This document shows, piece after piece, positions 34,854 through 43,602 of a stretch of DNA of 64,000 nucleotides. This DNA comes from Bradyrhizobium cajani (GTDB lineage Bacteria > Pseudomonadota > Alphaproteobacteria > Rhizobiales > Xanthobacteraceae). The notes under the pieces are model-generated. The model was not told where the DNA came from. It worked only from the letters and a program-made list of their open reading frames with translations, and ran no database searches. The position numbers were made by a program, and so were the translations under genes. The DNA is taken from positions 434,001 to 498,000 of the forward strand of contig NZ_WQNE01000001.1 of assembly GCF_009759665.1 (NCBI RefSeq), written 5' to 3'. How positions within the stretch are numbered: the stretch's first letter is position 1; each line of letters begins with the position of its first letter.

Positions 34854-35852
34854 TCAGATATGACCGACGCGAACGAGCGAGCCGGCTACCGGCGCACGCG
34901 TTCGCGCCTGGATGGCCTTGTTGGCTGCCTTGATGACCGAGGGACGCAGGATCTGGAGCGCGTCCCGGATCGTTGCCCCCCATGACTGGTGGCGAAATCT
35001 TCCACGCAATCTTGCGACTCGCAAAGCACGTGCCACCGTTTCGGGATCCGGGAGCCCCCGCTTGTCCTCCACGAGGCTCCAGGTCAGGTGTTTGAGATCC
35101 AGGGTCTCCCGATCGATCTGCGGGAACGATCCGGCAGCGGTGATGCTCGCGTGATCCGTCATGTCGTAGAAGATCAAACCGTCGTCGATCGCCACCATGT
35201 CGCCGTGACAGGCGAGGTCGACGAAGAACAGCTGGTCCACCCCCCATTCGATCGACTTATAGTTCCGCATCAGACAGCCGGCATGGATGACCTCGCTTTT
35301 GACCAGCAGAGTCGACGGAACGATCCCCAGCAACCGGGTCTTGCCGACCAGATAGAGATCGGTGAGGCATTGCTGGCTCGAATACAGCGTGACCTGGCGT
35401 CCGCGCCTGTATTTTATTCCGTCGTCCTGGACGACATGAGAAGAGGAGGTCATGAACGCAGCGTTGGGGTACGTCCTCGCCAGTTCCGCAAAAGTCTCGA
35501 GCGAACCTGGCACGAGCCAGTCGTCGTCGTGCAATACTTTGATCCAGCGGCCGCGACATCCGAGCATCGCGTTGTTTGTATTCTCGACCTGACCCTTGCC
35601 TCGGTGGTTCTCGATGACCCGGATACGCCGATCCCTGCGCTCGTATTCGGACAGGACGCTCCAAGCCTCTCCTTTCGGGCCTTCGTCGTCACTGATCACC
35701 ATTTCCCAATCGGAGTGCTCCTGCTGCAGCACGCTTTCAATCGTGCGGCGCACCAGGTCCGGTCGGCGGAAGGTTGGAACCGCCACCGAGATGAAGGGGC
35801 GGGCTTGCGGATCTCTAGTCCCTTCCGACCCGTCGAGCTGCAACAGGTTCAT
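34854..35852 (-). CDS. Family 2 glycosyltransferase
   Basis: A 332-residue GT-A fold enzyme. The nucleotide-sugar domain starts ISVAVPTFRRPDLVRRTIES, has VISDDEGPKG for UDP binding and the metal-binding DxD motif in KVLHDDDWLVPGS; IEWGVDQLFFVDLA marks the acceptor half. No transmembrane segment, so it acts at the inner face of the membrane on a lipid-linked sugar. The ATG at 35852 is preceded by GGGG at usual spacing. It is the only leftward gene among the rightward assembly genes. Sugar specificity cannot be told. Confidence 0.9.
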   Translation of the reverse strand: MNLLQLDGSEGTRDPQARPFISVAVPTFRRPDLVRRTIESVLQQEHSDWEMVISDDEGPKGEAWSVLSEYERRDRRIRVIENHRGKGQVENTNNAMLGCRGRWIKVLHDDDWLVPGSLETFAELARTYPNAAFMTSSSHVVQDDGIKYRRGRQVTLYSSQQCLTDLYLVGKTRLLGIVPSTLLVKSEVIHAGCLMRNYKSIEWGVDQLFFVDLACHGDMVAIDDGLIFYDMTDHASITAAGSFPQIDRETLDLKHLTWSLVEDKRGLPDPETVARALRVARLRGRFRHQSWGATIRDALQILRPSVIKAANKAIQARTRAPVAGSLVRVGHI

Positions 35853-36330
35853 CGGGTTTTCCCCTTAGGCTCACTTTGTCGACGCGCCGGCCCCGACGAA
35901 CCCGGATGCCTTTCGGCTTTGCGAACAGCCTGATCTGATCCCGCGGCGCCGCGCACGAGGAACGCTAGGTAGGCCGGCGGGTCGGGTCATCCTTCATTCG
36001 CATGACAATGGTCACCGCGAGGCGCGACGTTTCGAAGCGGTCCGTTCGGGGTGTGAGTCGACCTTCGCAAGGCGCCGCGAAGACCGTCTCCAATTGCCGA
36101 TGTCTCTACATAGAGGATTCCGAGCTCAACCTTCGGCGGCCCGGCACTCCGCGTGCGGAGCTATCTGACCTGCAAGCACAAGCTGCTGCTCCCGATCCGG
36201 TGGAATCTCGGTGAGCGTCATGCGAACGAATGATGGCGCGCGCGGCGCTCGATCCTACGCTCCGAGCAGAGTCCAGCGCTCAGCCGTACGATCTCGCCTT
36301 CTTGGAAATTCTGGACTGAGGAAGCTTCCC
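35853..36330. other. Divergent intergenic region, glycosyltransferase / flippase
   Basis: About 478 bases between divergent genes. Frames inside it, including the upstream extension of the flippase frame to 36211, have Arg- and Ser-rich products without protein-like pattern and are not called. Promoters for both neighbours should lie here. No repeats or hairpins stood out. Confidence 0.45.
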
Positions 36331-37635
36331 ATGACCGCGAAAGCGGCGACTGGTCGGACGCGGACAGGAGCCCTTGTTCGGGCGGCGGCGGGCGTCTCCG
36401 CCCTCGCACTCACCGGCCAGCTCACGCTCGTCGCAGCCATTCCCGTCCTCACCCGGCTGTACTCGCCGGAGGATTTTGGAATCTTCACGATCTACCTCTC
36501 GATCGTGAACATCCTCGGCGCGATCGCCGGGCTTCGCTTCAGCACCTCGCTGTACGTCGTTGAGGACAAGGCCCAGGCACTGGTCGCGCTCAAGCTCACG
36601 CTCGTCGCGATCTGCGCTACGACGTCCATTGTGCTAGCCGCCGGATACCTGCTGTCGCCCGTGATACCGGAGCGACTGCAGCATCTTGCCTATCTCGTAC
36701 CGGTGGGCATGGCGGGGATCGGCGTTGCCGACGCAATGAACTGCTGGTGCTTGCGCTTCAATCACATGCGCGACTTCGGAATGGGCCGCCTGATCCTGCC
36801 GGCATCAATGGCACTGCTCCAGGTTGGCTTCGGCCTCGCACGCCTCGGGGATGATGCAATGGTGCAGGCTCACATCCTGAGCCAGGCTGTGCTGATCGCA
36901 TTTCTCTGCGGCCGGCTCCTGAAGCCGGATGACATCCGACGCATCATGCAGACCTCATGGGCGTCGATCGCGGCGATGGCGCGGCGGGAGTACAAATTTC
37001 CTCTGTTCGAGCTGCCCTCGGCCCTTGCGGGATTTGCGATCATCAATCTGCCCGCAATCTTCATCGGCTCGCTGTTCGGGACCGCCTTTGCCGGGCATTT
37101 CGGCGTCGCCGCCCGTCTCGTGACCGGTCCAGTCACTCTGATCGCGTTGCCTCTCAGCAACGTCTTCGTCGCCGAAGCAAGCAAGGGTCTTGATCGTCAG
37201 CATCTGCTCGGTACCGCATTCGGCCTCCTGGTCGTTGCGACAGGCCTGATCGCCCTGCCGGTGCTTGGGGTCGGATTTGTTTCACCCTATGTCGTCGTTC
37301 CGCTGCTTGGGCCGTCCTGGATGCCCACGGGCCAGATCATGGCCGCCTTGGCCATCATGTGCGCCGCCCAATCCTTGTCGACCCCCATTCAAGAGGTTCC
37401 GACCCTTTTTCGCCGCCAGGAGTTGCGCCTGCTGGTCGACCTGGTGCGGGCTCTGTTCGTATTTGCTCCGCTCCTCATCGGTGCACACCTTGGCCACGAT
37501 CCGCTGCAGGTCATCTTCGTGATGGCTGCCGGAGGAGCGACCGGCTACGCCCTGGGAATTGCCGTGGCGCTGCATCTGTTGAATGGTCCAGGCGGCGCGC
37601 AGAGATCGGCCACCGGCATCAACAGGCGCGTATGA
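36331..37635 (+). CDS. Wzx-like polysaccharide flippase (MOP superfamily)
   Basis: A 434-residue protein with about 12 predicted membrane helices and the N-terminal pattern of lipopolysaccharide/O-antigen translocases (QLTLVAAIPVLTRLYSPEDF). It should flip lipid-linked repeat units from the cytoplasmic to the periplasmic face. The start at 36331 is chosen for GAGGAA upstream and because the first helix follows closely; the frame opens earlier but without such support. Together with the ligase/polymerase-like, Wza-like and Wzc-like proteins it points to a Wzx/Wzy-type assembly route. Confidence 0.9.
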   Translation: MTAKAATGRTRTGALVRAAAGVSALALTGQLTLVAAIPVLTRLYSPEDFGIFTIYLSIVNILGAIAGLRFSTSLYVVEDKAQALVALKLTLVAICATTSIVLAAGYLLSPVIPERLQHLAYLVPVGMAGIGVADAMNCWCLRFNHMRDFGMGRLILPASMALLQVGFGLARLGDDAMVQAHILSQAVLIAFLCGRLLKPDDIRRIMQTSWASIAAMARREYKFPLFELPSALAGFAIINLPAIFIGSLFGTAFAGHFGVAARLVTGPVTLIALPLSNVFVAEASKGLDRQHLLGTAFGLLVVATGLIALPVLGVGFVSPYVVVPLLGPSWMPTGQIMAALAIMCAAQSLSTPIQEVPTLFRRQELRLLVDLVRALFVFAPLLIGAHLGHDPLQVIFVMAAGGATGYALGIAVALHLLNGPGGAQRSATGINRRV

Positions 37636-37730
37636 CCCGCCGGCACCTCGGGTCCGCTGGGAGGCATGCCATGAACGGCAGATGTTACTCGCGCGAGAGC
37701 CATCAAATCCCCGGCGCGGTCACATGTTTC

Positions 37731-37781
37731 ATGCAAATGAATGATGAGCGGATTTTCCGCGCCTTCATACTACGCTTCTGA
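37731..37781 (+). other. Mini-ORF B of a three-member family (16-residue peptide)
   Basis: An ATG-to-TGA frame for MQMNDERIFRAFILRF in the gap before the thioesterase gene. It matches mini-ORF A nearly base for base over its first 23 bases, and mini-ORF C at peptide level (pattern DER, then R and a C-terminal aromatic/Arg end). The upstream sequence lacks a clear ribosome site. Confidence 0.35.
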
Positions 37782-37802
37782 AACTTGGTCGGTTGCGTTC
37801 CA

Positions 37803-38675
37803 ATGACACTGCGGCCTTTGATTGACACGCACCAGGATCCCGGTTCTCCGCCATCTCCCGTCGTTGCGGAGGCGCTGCCCGTGCTATTCCTGTTACCCGG
37901 CTCACTTGGTTACGGAGCGAGCCTCGCAGCTCTGACCGCCTCGATGCGCGAAATTGCCCAGATCGTCCCGATCCGATACCCGGATCTCGGCAGGATCTTG
38001 CAGGGCCAGGACAGCGTTCGTGATATGGCCACTGCCGCGCTGGAGCAGATCAACCGCGTCCAGCCGCATGGCCACATCAGGCTTCTCGGCCATTCCCTCG
38101 GCGGTGCGGCCGCCTTCGAGGTCGCAACGCGTCTGCTTGCCTCCGGCCGGTCCGTGAAGTTCTTCGGGATTCTCGACACTAGCCTCATGGGCGAGCGCAG
38201 CTCCGCATGGGAAACGGTGAGCCGCACGATTCACCGAATCCGCAACAACCGGGTAACCGCGTCCCGGATGATCTGCCGGGCCGTCGCCAAGGCAACCGTT
38301 GCGATCGGCCGTGAAGCTGCCCTCGCCCGAGTGATTGAGCCCCGTGCGAACGGCCAGTTCAACCTTACCTCCTTCAGGCTCAAGCAGGAATTGCAGGAGG
38401 TGTTGCGCGCCAAGGCCTACTTCCGCTGGCTGGCGGAGCCCAAACCGATGCTGCCGATTTCCGCGGTTCTGTTCCGCTGCAAGCGGAAGAAGATGCCGCA
38501 AGCGCTGGGGTGGGACCGTGCATTTGCCCATGTCGAGGTTATCCCAAGCGCAGGCACCCACACCGACCTCGTCGTACCACCTTACCTCGCAATGAATCTG
38601 AACCTGATTCAGAAGGCGCTCTCGCAAACCTACCCACCAGCCGAGTTTCCCGAGAGAGGCGGTTTGTTCACGTGA
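37803..38675 (+). CDS. Stand-alone thioesterase (alpha/beta hydrolase, NRPS/PKS type)
   Basis: 290 residues. The thioesterase fold is marked by FLLPGSLGYGASLAAL at the start, the nucleophile elbow GHSLGGAAAFE with Ser98, ILDTSLMG, and a C-terminal His in GTHTDLVVPP. It is clearly homologous along its length to the thioesterase domain fused to the NRPS-like protein at 56687, including the unusual insert between the Ser and the His. It should hydrolyse or transfer an acyl group from a carrier-protein thioester. It opens a tight series with the NAD-synthase-like, asparagine synthase, acyl-AMP ligase and carrier-protein genes. The ATG at 37803 has only a weak ribosome site; a TTG at 37785 is the alternative. 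Confidence 0.87.
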   Translation: MTLRPLIDTHQDPGSPPSPVVAEALPVLFLLPGSLGYGASLAALTASMREIAQIVPIRYPDLGRILQGQDSVRDMATAALEQINRVQPHGHIRLLGHSLGGAAAFEVATRLLASGRSVKFFGILDTSLMGERSSAWETVSRTIHRIRNNRVTASRMICRAVAKATVAIGREAALARVIEPRANGQFNLTSFRLKQELQEVLRAKAYFRWLAEPKPMLPISAVLFRCKRKKMPQALGWDRAFAHVEVIPSAGTHTDLVVPPYLAMNLNLIQKALSQTYPPAEFPERGGLFT

Positions 38676-39682
38676 CCATGCAAGCAACTCACAGCAAAAC
38701 TGCAGGAGCGTTCAGTAAGGACGCCTTGGCCCTGGACGCGCCACTGGAAGTCGCGCGCATTGTCGCATTCCTGCGTGACCGGGTTCTTGGCGTACTTGGC
38801 CGACGCGGCGCCGTCGTCGGACTTTCCGGCGGCATCGATAGCTCTGTCGTCGCAGCGCTGTGTACGCGCGCATTCGGAAATACGAAGGTTCTCGGGCTAC
38901 TCATGCCCGAGCGCGACTCGTCCGCCGATTCACTGAGGCTCGGCCGGGCCGTTGCTACGCAGCTGCGCCTGACAACGACTGTCGAAGACATCGCGCCGGC
39001 TCTCGAAGCATTGGGCGCATACCGCCGTCAGCGAGAGGCGATCCAGGCGGTCGTACCCGGGTACGGTCCCGATTGGAAATGCAAGCTGGTACTTGGCTCG
39101 GTTCTGGAGCGCGATGGCATCAACATCACGCGCCTGACCGTGCAGGACCCGAACGGCGAAGTCTCCACCATACGTCTTCCGCCTGACGTCTACCTACAGA
39201 TCGTCGCTGCGACCAACTACAAGCAACGTGTCCGCAAGATGACCGAATATTATCACGCGGACCGCCTGAAATACGCCGTCATAGGCACGCCAAATCGGCT
39301 GGAGCACGATCAAGGCTTCTTCGTCAAGCAGGGTGACGGAGATGCGGACGTGATGCCGATCGCGCATCTCTACAAGAGCCAGGTCTACCAACTGGCCGAA
39401 TACCTCGGCATCGACGAGGAGATCAGGCGACGGCCGCCAACGTCCGACACCTTCTCGATGCCGCAGAGCCAGGAGGAATTCTATTTCGCCGCTCCCTATC
39501 GCTTGACCGACATCTGCTTATACGCGGTCAACCACGGTATCTTTGCCGATGAGGTGGCGGAAGCGGTCGGTTTGACCGCAGCGCAGGTACAGAAGGTTTT
39601 CAACGATATCATCTCCAAGCGTCGAGCAACACGCTATCTTCACACCCCGCCTCTGCTTGTTGACGTGGAGATCGAGGACTAG
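38672..39682 (+). CDS. NAD-synthase-like PP-loop ATP pyrophosphatase (amide-forming)
   Basis: 336 residues with GTG start, or 334 from the ATG at 38678. The N-type pyrophosphatase loop reads VVGLSGGIDSSVVAA; further NadE motifs are IVAATNYKQRVRKM, YAVIGTPNRLEHDQGFFVK and the DADVMPIAHLYKSQVYQLAE block. NadE adenylates deamido-NAD and adds ammonia. No glutaminase domain is present, so ammonia must come free or from a partner. The GTG overlaps the thioesterase stop (GTGA), suggesting coupling. Its place among carrier-protein genes makes an amidation other than NAD synthesis plausible, but a spare NadE cannot be excluded. Confidence 0.85.
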   Translation: MTMQATHSKTAGAFSKDALALDAPLEVARIVAFLRDRVLGVLGRRGAVVGLSGGIDSSVVAALCTRAFGNTKVLGLLMPERDSSADSLRLGRAVATQLRLTTTVEDIAPALEALGAYRRQREAIQAVVPGYGPDWKCKLVLGSVLERDGINITRLTVQDPNGEVSTIRLPPDVYLQIVAATNYKQRVRKMTEYYHADRLKYAVIGTPNRLEHDQGFFVKQGDGDADVMPIAHLYKSQVYQLAEYLGIDEEIRRRPPTSDTFSMPQSQEEFYFAAPYRLTDICLYAVNHGIFADEVAEAVGLTAAQVQKVFNDIISKRRATRYLHTPPLLVDVEIED

Positions 39683-39687
39683 AGGGC

Positions 39688-41715
39688 ATGTGCGGCATCG
39701 CAGGCATCGTGGCGCTGAGCGCAAACGCTCCGGGTCCTTCGCGGAACGCGCTATTGCGGATGATTGGGGCGCTTGCACATCGCGGACCCGATGAGCAGGG
39801 GCTGTATCGGGACCAGTTCGCGGGCCTGGCGCATGCCAGGCTCTCGATCATCGATATAGCAGGTGGGCAGCAACCTCTCTCCGATCCCGACGGTCCTGCC
39901 TGGATCGTGTTCAACGGCGAAGTCTTCAACTACATCGAGCTGCGCGAGCAGCTGACCTCCCTCGGCCACCGCTTCCGTACCCGGAGCGACACGGAAGTCG
40001 TCCTTCAGGCTTATCGCGCGTGGGGCGAGGCAGCGTTCGCCCGGATGAATGGGCAATGGGCCGTTGCAATATGGGACGCCTCCGCCCGCCGCCTCGTCCT
40101 GTCACGTGACCGGACCGGAATCTGCCCGCTCTATCTCTGCAATCATCGGGGCCAGCTTTACTTTGCCAGCGAGATCAAGGCGATCTTCGCTGCTAATCGG
40201 GCTATCCCCCGAGCGATCGATCCGGCAGGCATCGACCAGACCTTCACCTTCTGGAGCACCGTGCCGCCGCAGTGCGTATTTGAGGGGATCACGGAAGTCG
40301 AGCCAGGACACGTCCGCAGCTACGAGCGCGGCAGGGTCAGCGATTACGCATACTGGACCCCACGTTACCCGCTCCGGTCCGATCAGCACTTCATTTCATC
40401 CACCGCCTGCAACGACGATGTGATCGACGCTGTGCGCAACGCGCTGGAAACAGCTACGGCGCTTCGAATGGTCCGCTCCGACGTCCCTGTGGGGAGCTAT
40501 CTCTCCGGCGGGCTCGACAGCTCGCTTGTGGCGGCGATGGGGAGCCGATTTGCAGGCCGGCGATTCCAGACGTTCTCCGTACGCTTCGCCGACGCCGAGT
40601 ATGACGAGACGTCCTATCAGCGCCTCATGGCCCGCACGATCGGGAGCGAGCACCACGAACTCCTGGTCTCCCGCCAGGACATCGCAAAAACCTTTCCCAA
40701 CGTGATCCACCACACCGAGCGCCCCATCCTGAGAACCGCTCCTGTACCGCTGTTCCTGCTCTCGAGACTGGTACGCGAACGCGGCATCAAGGTCGTCCTG
40801 ACCGGCGAAGGCGCTGACGAGGTCTTCGCCGGATATGACCTGTTTCGCGAGGGTAAGATACGCCGCTTCTGGGGCCGCGCGCCGGCCTCAACGCGGCGAG
40901 CCGCGCTCCTGAAGCGGCTCTATCCCTACATCTCCCGATCGCCCGTCCATATGCAGGCCATTTCTCTCAAATTCTTCGCCCACGGCATTTCTGCCACTGA
41001 TGCGCCGGGCTTTGCTCACGATCCGCGTTGGCGCAGCACAAGCGCGATCAAGCGACTGTTCTCCGAAGACATGCGTGCAGCGTCTTCGCGAAGCGACCCC
41101 GTGACCGAGTTGCTCGATCGTCTGCCGGCGGATTTCTCCGACTGGACGCCGCTTGCACAAGACCAATACCTGGAGAGCAAGACCCTTCTGGCCGGATACC
41201 TGCTCTCCTCCCAGGGAGATCGGATGCTGATGGCGAATTCGGTCGAGGGCCGCCTTCCATTCCTTGACAACGACGTCGTCGAGCTTGCGAATTCGCTTCC
41301 TGACGCCTGTAAACTTCGCATCCTCGATGAGAAGCACGTCCTGAAGCGTGTCGCGCAGTCGCAGCTTCCCGCCGAGATCGTCAGACGAAAGAAGCAGCCC
41401 TACCGTACGCCCAATGCGCTTTGCTTCCTCGGCAAGGATAGTCCCGCTTACGTCGATGAAGCGCTCTCAGGCGCAAGCATTCGAGCCGCAAACATCTTCG
41501 ATCCGGCGGCCGTCGAGCGGCTGCGCACAAAGTGCCGAGCGCATGCGCAAGCTGGCGACGGCGATCTGTCCAACTTCGACAACATGGCGCTGGTCGGCGT
41601 CTTGTCCACTCAGCTCCTGTTCCAGCAATTCGTCGCAGACCACCCGGAGAGATGCCCTCGCCTGACCCTCAGCGTGGACGTCGACCACCAACACGTATCG
41701 GGAGCTTACGCCTGA
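39688..41715 (+). CDS. asnB: Asparagine synthase (glutamine-hydrolysing), first copy
   Basis: 675 residues. The N-terminal class II glutaminase starts MCGIAGIVAL with Cys2 as nucleophile, followed by LAHRGPDEQG and FNGEVFNY. The C-terminal synthetase domain has the PP-loop SYLSGGLDSSLVAA near residue 275 and TGEGADEVFAGYD. It uses glutamine-derived ammonia to amidate an adenylated carboxylate. In polysaccharide loci such enzymes amidate uronic or amino-acid substituents, or form amide bonds in beta-lactam-synthetase style. It lies five bases after the NAD-synthase-like gene, and its TGA overlaps the ATG of the next gene. Confidence 0.93.
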   Translation: MCGIAGIVALSANAPGPSRNALLRMIGALAHRGPDEQGLYRDQFAGLAHARLSIIDIAGGQQPLSDPDGPAWIVFNGEVFNYIELREQLTSLGHRFRTRSDTEVVLQAYRAWGEAAFARMNGQWAVAIWDASARRLVLSRDRTGICPLYLCNHRGQLYFASEIKAIFAANRAIPRAIDPAGIDQTFTFWSTVPPQCVFEGITEVEPGHVRSYERGRVSDYAYWTPRYPLRSDQHFISSTACNDDVIDAVRNALETATALRMVRSDVPVGSYLSGGLDSSLVAAMGSRFAGRRFQTFSVRFADAEYDETSYQRLMARTIGSEHHELLVSRQDIAKTFPNVIHHTERPILRTAPVPLFLLSRLVRERGIKVVLTGEGADEVFAGYDLFREGKIRRFWGRAPASTRRAALLKRLYPYISRSPVHMQAISLKFFAHGISATDAPGFAHDPRWRSTSAIKRLFSEDMRAASSRSDPVTELLDRLPADFSDWTPLAQDQYLESKTLLAGYLLSSQGDRMLMANSVEGRLPFLDNDVVELANSLPDACKLRILDEKHVLKRVAQSQLPAEIVRRKKQPYRTPNALCFLGKDSPAYVDEALSGASIRAANIFDPAAVERLRTKCRAHAQAGDGDLSNFDNMALVGVLSTQLLFQQFVADHPERCPRLTLSVDVDHQHVSGAYA

Positions 41716-43289
41716 TGAACGATCCTGTGCCGCTCCTGCACGATTACCTGGTTCAATCGGCGCGTTGCAAAGGCGCGAAGATCGCTCTGGTGTGCGACGG
41801 TCACCGGGTCACCTACGACCAGCTCGAGACGTGGTCCAATGCGGTCGCACACCACTTGGTCACGGCCGGCATCGAGCGCGGCGACCGTGTGATGATCTTT
41901 GCGGACAACACAGTGGAGGCAGCCGTCAGTTTCTGGGCCTCGCTCAAGGCCAATGCGGTCGCATGCCTCATCAATCCCCTGACCAGGCCGGACAAGCTCA
42001 GCTATCTCCTTCGTGATTGCCAGCCGACTGCGCTCATTACGCAATCGCGCCTCCACGCAACGTTCTGCGAACCTGCGCGACATTGCCTGTCCTTGCGCCG
42101 CGTGATCGTCTCCGGCACCATTAGCGAAATCGATCTGAACGCACTGCCACACGCCGTGCGATGGAGTGCAGCGACAGCCGACGAGCACGACACAGCACCC
42201 GCACGCCGCTGCATCGATATCGATCTCGCCGCCATTATCTACACCTCTGGTTCAACAGGCGAGCCCAAAGGGGTGATGCTGACGCACCGGAACATGATGA
42301 CGGCGTGTACGTCGGTCGCATCATATCTGGATGTGCGCGAGGATGAGATCATCCTCAACGCGCTTCCGCTCGCCTTCGACTACGGCCTGTACCAGATGAT
42401 CATGGCCGTACGCGCCGGCGCGCGCCTCGTTCTCGAGCGTTCGTTTGCCTTCCCTGCCGAGGTTCTCCGGCACGTTGCGGAAGAGAGAGTTACGGGTTTT
42501 CCCGGCGTGCCGACCATGTTCTCGACCCTGCTGCAGCTTGAATCGTTGAAAGATTACGATCTATCCAGCATTCGTTACCTGACCAGCACCGGTGCAGCAC
42601 TGCCGGTCGGGCACCTGCGCCAGCTCAGAGACATTTTTCCCGGCGCACGCATCTACTCCATGTACGGTCTCACCGAATGCAAACGCTGCACCTATCTGCC
42701 GCCGGAGGATCTCGATCGGAAACCGTCGAGTGTCGGCATTGCCATCCCAAATACCGAAATGTGGATCGTTGACGAGTGCGATCAACGGGTCGGCCCCGGT
42801 GTTGTCGGACAGCTCGTGATCCGCGGCGCGACTGTCATGAAGGGCTATTGGCGAAAGCCGGAGGCTACTGCGAAGAAGCTCAAGCCCGGACCGCTTCCCG
42901 GCGAGCAGGTGCTGTATACCGGCGACCACTGTCGAATGGACGCCGACGGATATCTGTATTTCGTCAGCCGTAGCGACGAGGTCATCAAATCGCGCGGTGA
43001 GAAGGTCGCGCCCAAGGAGGTGGAGAGCGCACTGCTGGACATTCCCGGCATAAGGGAAGCGGCGGTCATTGGCGTCCCGGACGACTTGCTGGGGCACGCG
43101 CTCAAGGCCTTCGTTGTGCTCGACCAGGGACGGTCGATCGGCCCGAAGCAGATTCAGCGAGAGTGCCAGAAGCGGCTCGAGAGTTTCATGGTGCCAAAGT
43201 ATGTCGTAGTGGCGGCGGAACTGCCGCGCACGGACACTGGCAAGATCAACAAGCGAGAGCTCACCGCCGGATCGCTCATGATCGGCTAA
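41715..43289 (+). CDS. AMP-dependent acyl-CoA/acyl-ACP ligase
   Basis: A 524-residue ANL-family adenylating enzyme. Core motifs: IIYTSGSTGEPKGVMLTH (phosphate loop), YSMYGLTECKRC, YTGDHCRMDADGYLYFVSR, KSRGEKVAPKEVE and the C-terminal catalytic Lys in TDTGKINKRELT. It activates a carboxylic acid as acyl-AMP and loads it to CoA or a carrier protein. The ATG overlaps the stop of the asparagine synthase (TGATG), and the acyl carrier protein gene follows 34 bases later, so the carrier is the likely acceptor. It resembles the acyl ligases of exosortase-A loci, though no exosortase is here. Confidence 0.92.
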   Translation: MNDPVPLLHDYLVQSARCKGAKIALVCDGHRVTYDQLETWSNAVAHHLVTAGIERGDRVMIFADNTVEAAVSFWASLKANAVACLINPLTRPDKLSYLLRDCQPTALITQSRLHATFCEPARHCLSLRRVIVSGTISEIDLNALPHAVRWSAATADEHDTAPARRCIDIDLAAIIYTSGSTGEPKGVMLTHRNMMTACTSVASYLDVREDEIILNALPLAFDYGLYQMIMAVRAGARLVLERSFAFPAEVLRHVAEERVTGFPGVPTMFSTLLQLESLKDYDLSSIRYLTSTGAALPVGHLRQLRDIFPGARIYSMYGLTECKRCTYLPPEDLDRKPSSVGIAIPNTEMWIVDECDQRVGPGVVGQLVIRGATVMKGYWRKPEATAKKLKPGPLPGEQVLYTGDHCRMDADGYLYFVSRSDEVIKSRGEKVAPKEVESALLDIPGIREAAVIGVPDDLLGHALKAFVVLDQGRSIGPKQIQRECQKRLESFMVPKYVVVAAELPRTDTGKINKRELTAGSLMIG

Positions 43290-43323
43290 TGGACCCAGCG
43301 CGTTTACATGGAGTACGACTGCA

Positions 43324-43602
43324 ATGACACTCGTCCTGGCCCCCCACCGCTGCAAGGAACAGATCCGCGCTTTCCTGACGTCGAATTTCTATGTTAGCGA
43401 CATCGCAGCGTTGAAGGACGATGCTTCCCTCCTCGACCATGGCATCATCGATTCGACTGGGGTGCTTGAGGTGGTCGGGTTCATCGAAACGACCTTCGGC
43501 ATCGCCGTCGATGACAGCGAGATCCTGCCCGAGAATCTCGATTCCATTCAAGGCATGGCGAACTACATCGCCGGCAAGATCAGTTTGACCGCCGATACGT
43601 GA
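43324..43602 (+). CDS. Acyl carrier protein
   Basis: 92 residues, the usual four-helix carrier size. The phosphopantetheine site is Ser44 in HGIIDSTGVLEVV; the flanking IDS pattern is that of acyl carrier proteins related to those in sugar-modifying and exosortase-type loci more than of fatty-acid AcpP (DSLD). It should receive the acyl or aminoacyl group from the ligase encoded just upstream and hand it to a transferase or thioesterase. No carrier-specific acyltransferase is obvious in the window. ATG start follows GGAG by about 9 bases (GGAGTACGACTGCAATG). Confidence 0.9.
   Translation: MTLVLAPHRCKEQIRAFLTSNFYVSDIAALKDDASLLDHGIIDSTGVLEVVGFIETTFGIAVDDSEILPENLDSIQGMANYIAGKISLTADT

Noticed and set aside
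36211..36330. 40-residue N-terminal extension of the flippase
   Set aside because: No ribosome site at 36211, composition unlike a membrane protein N-terminus, and a good site exists before 36331.
37803..43602. Considered calling an exosortase-A (XrtA) locus
   Set aside because: No exosortase, no PEP-CTERM motif protein and no XrtA-associated regulators were found; only the accessory enzyme types are shared.
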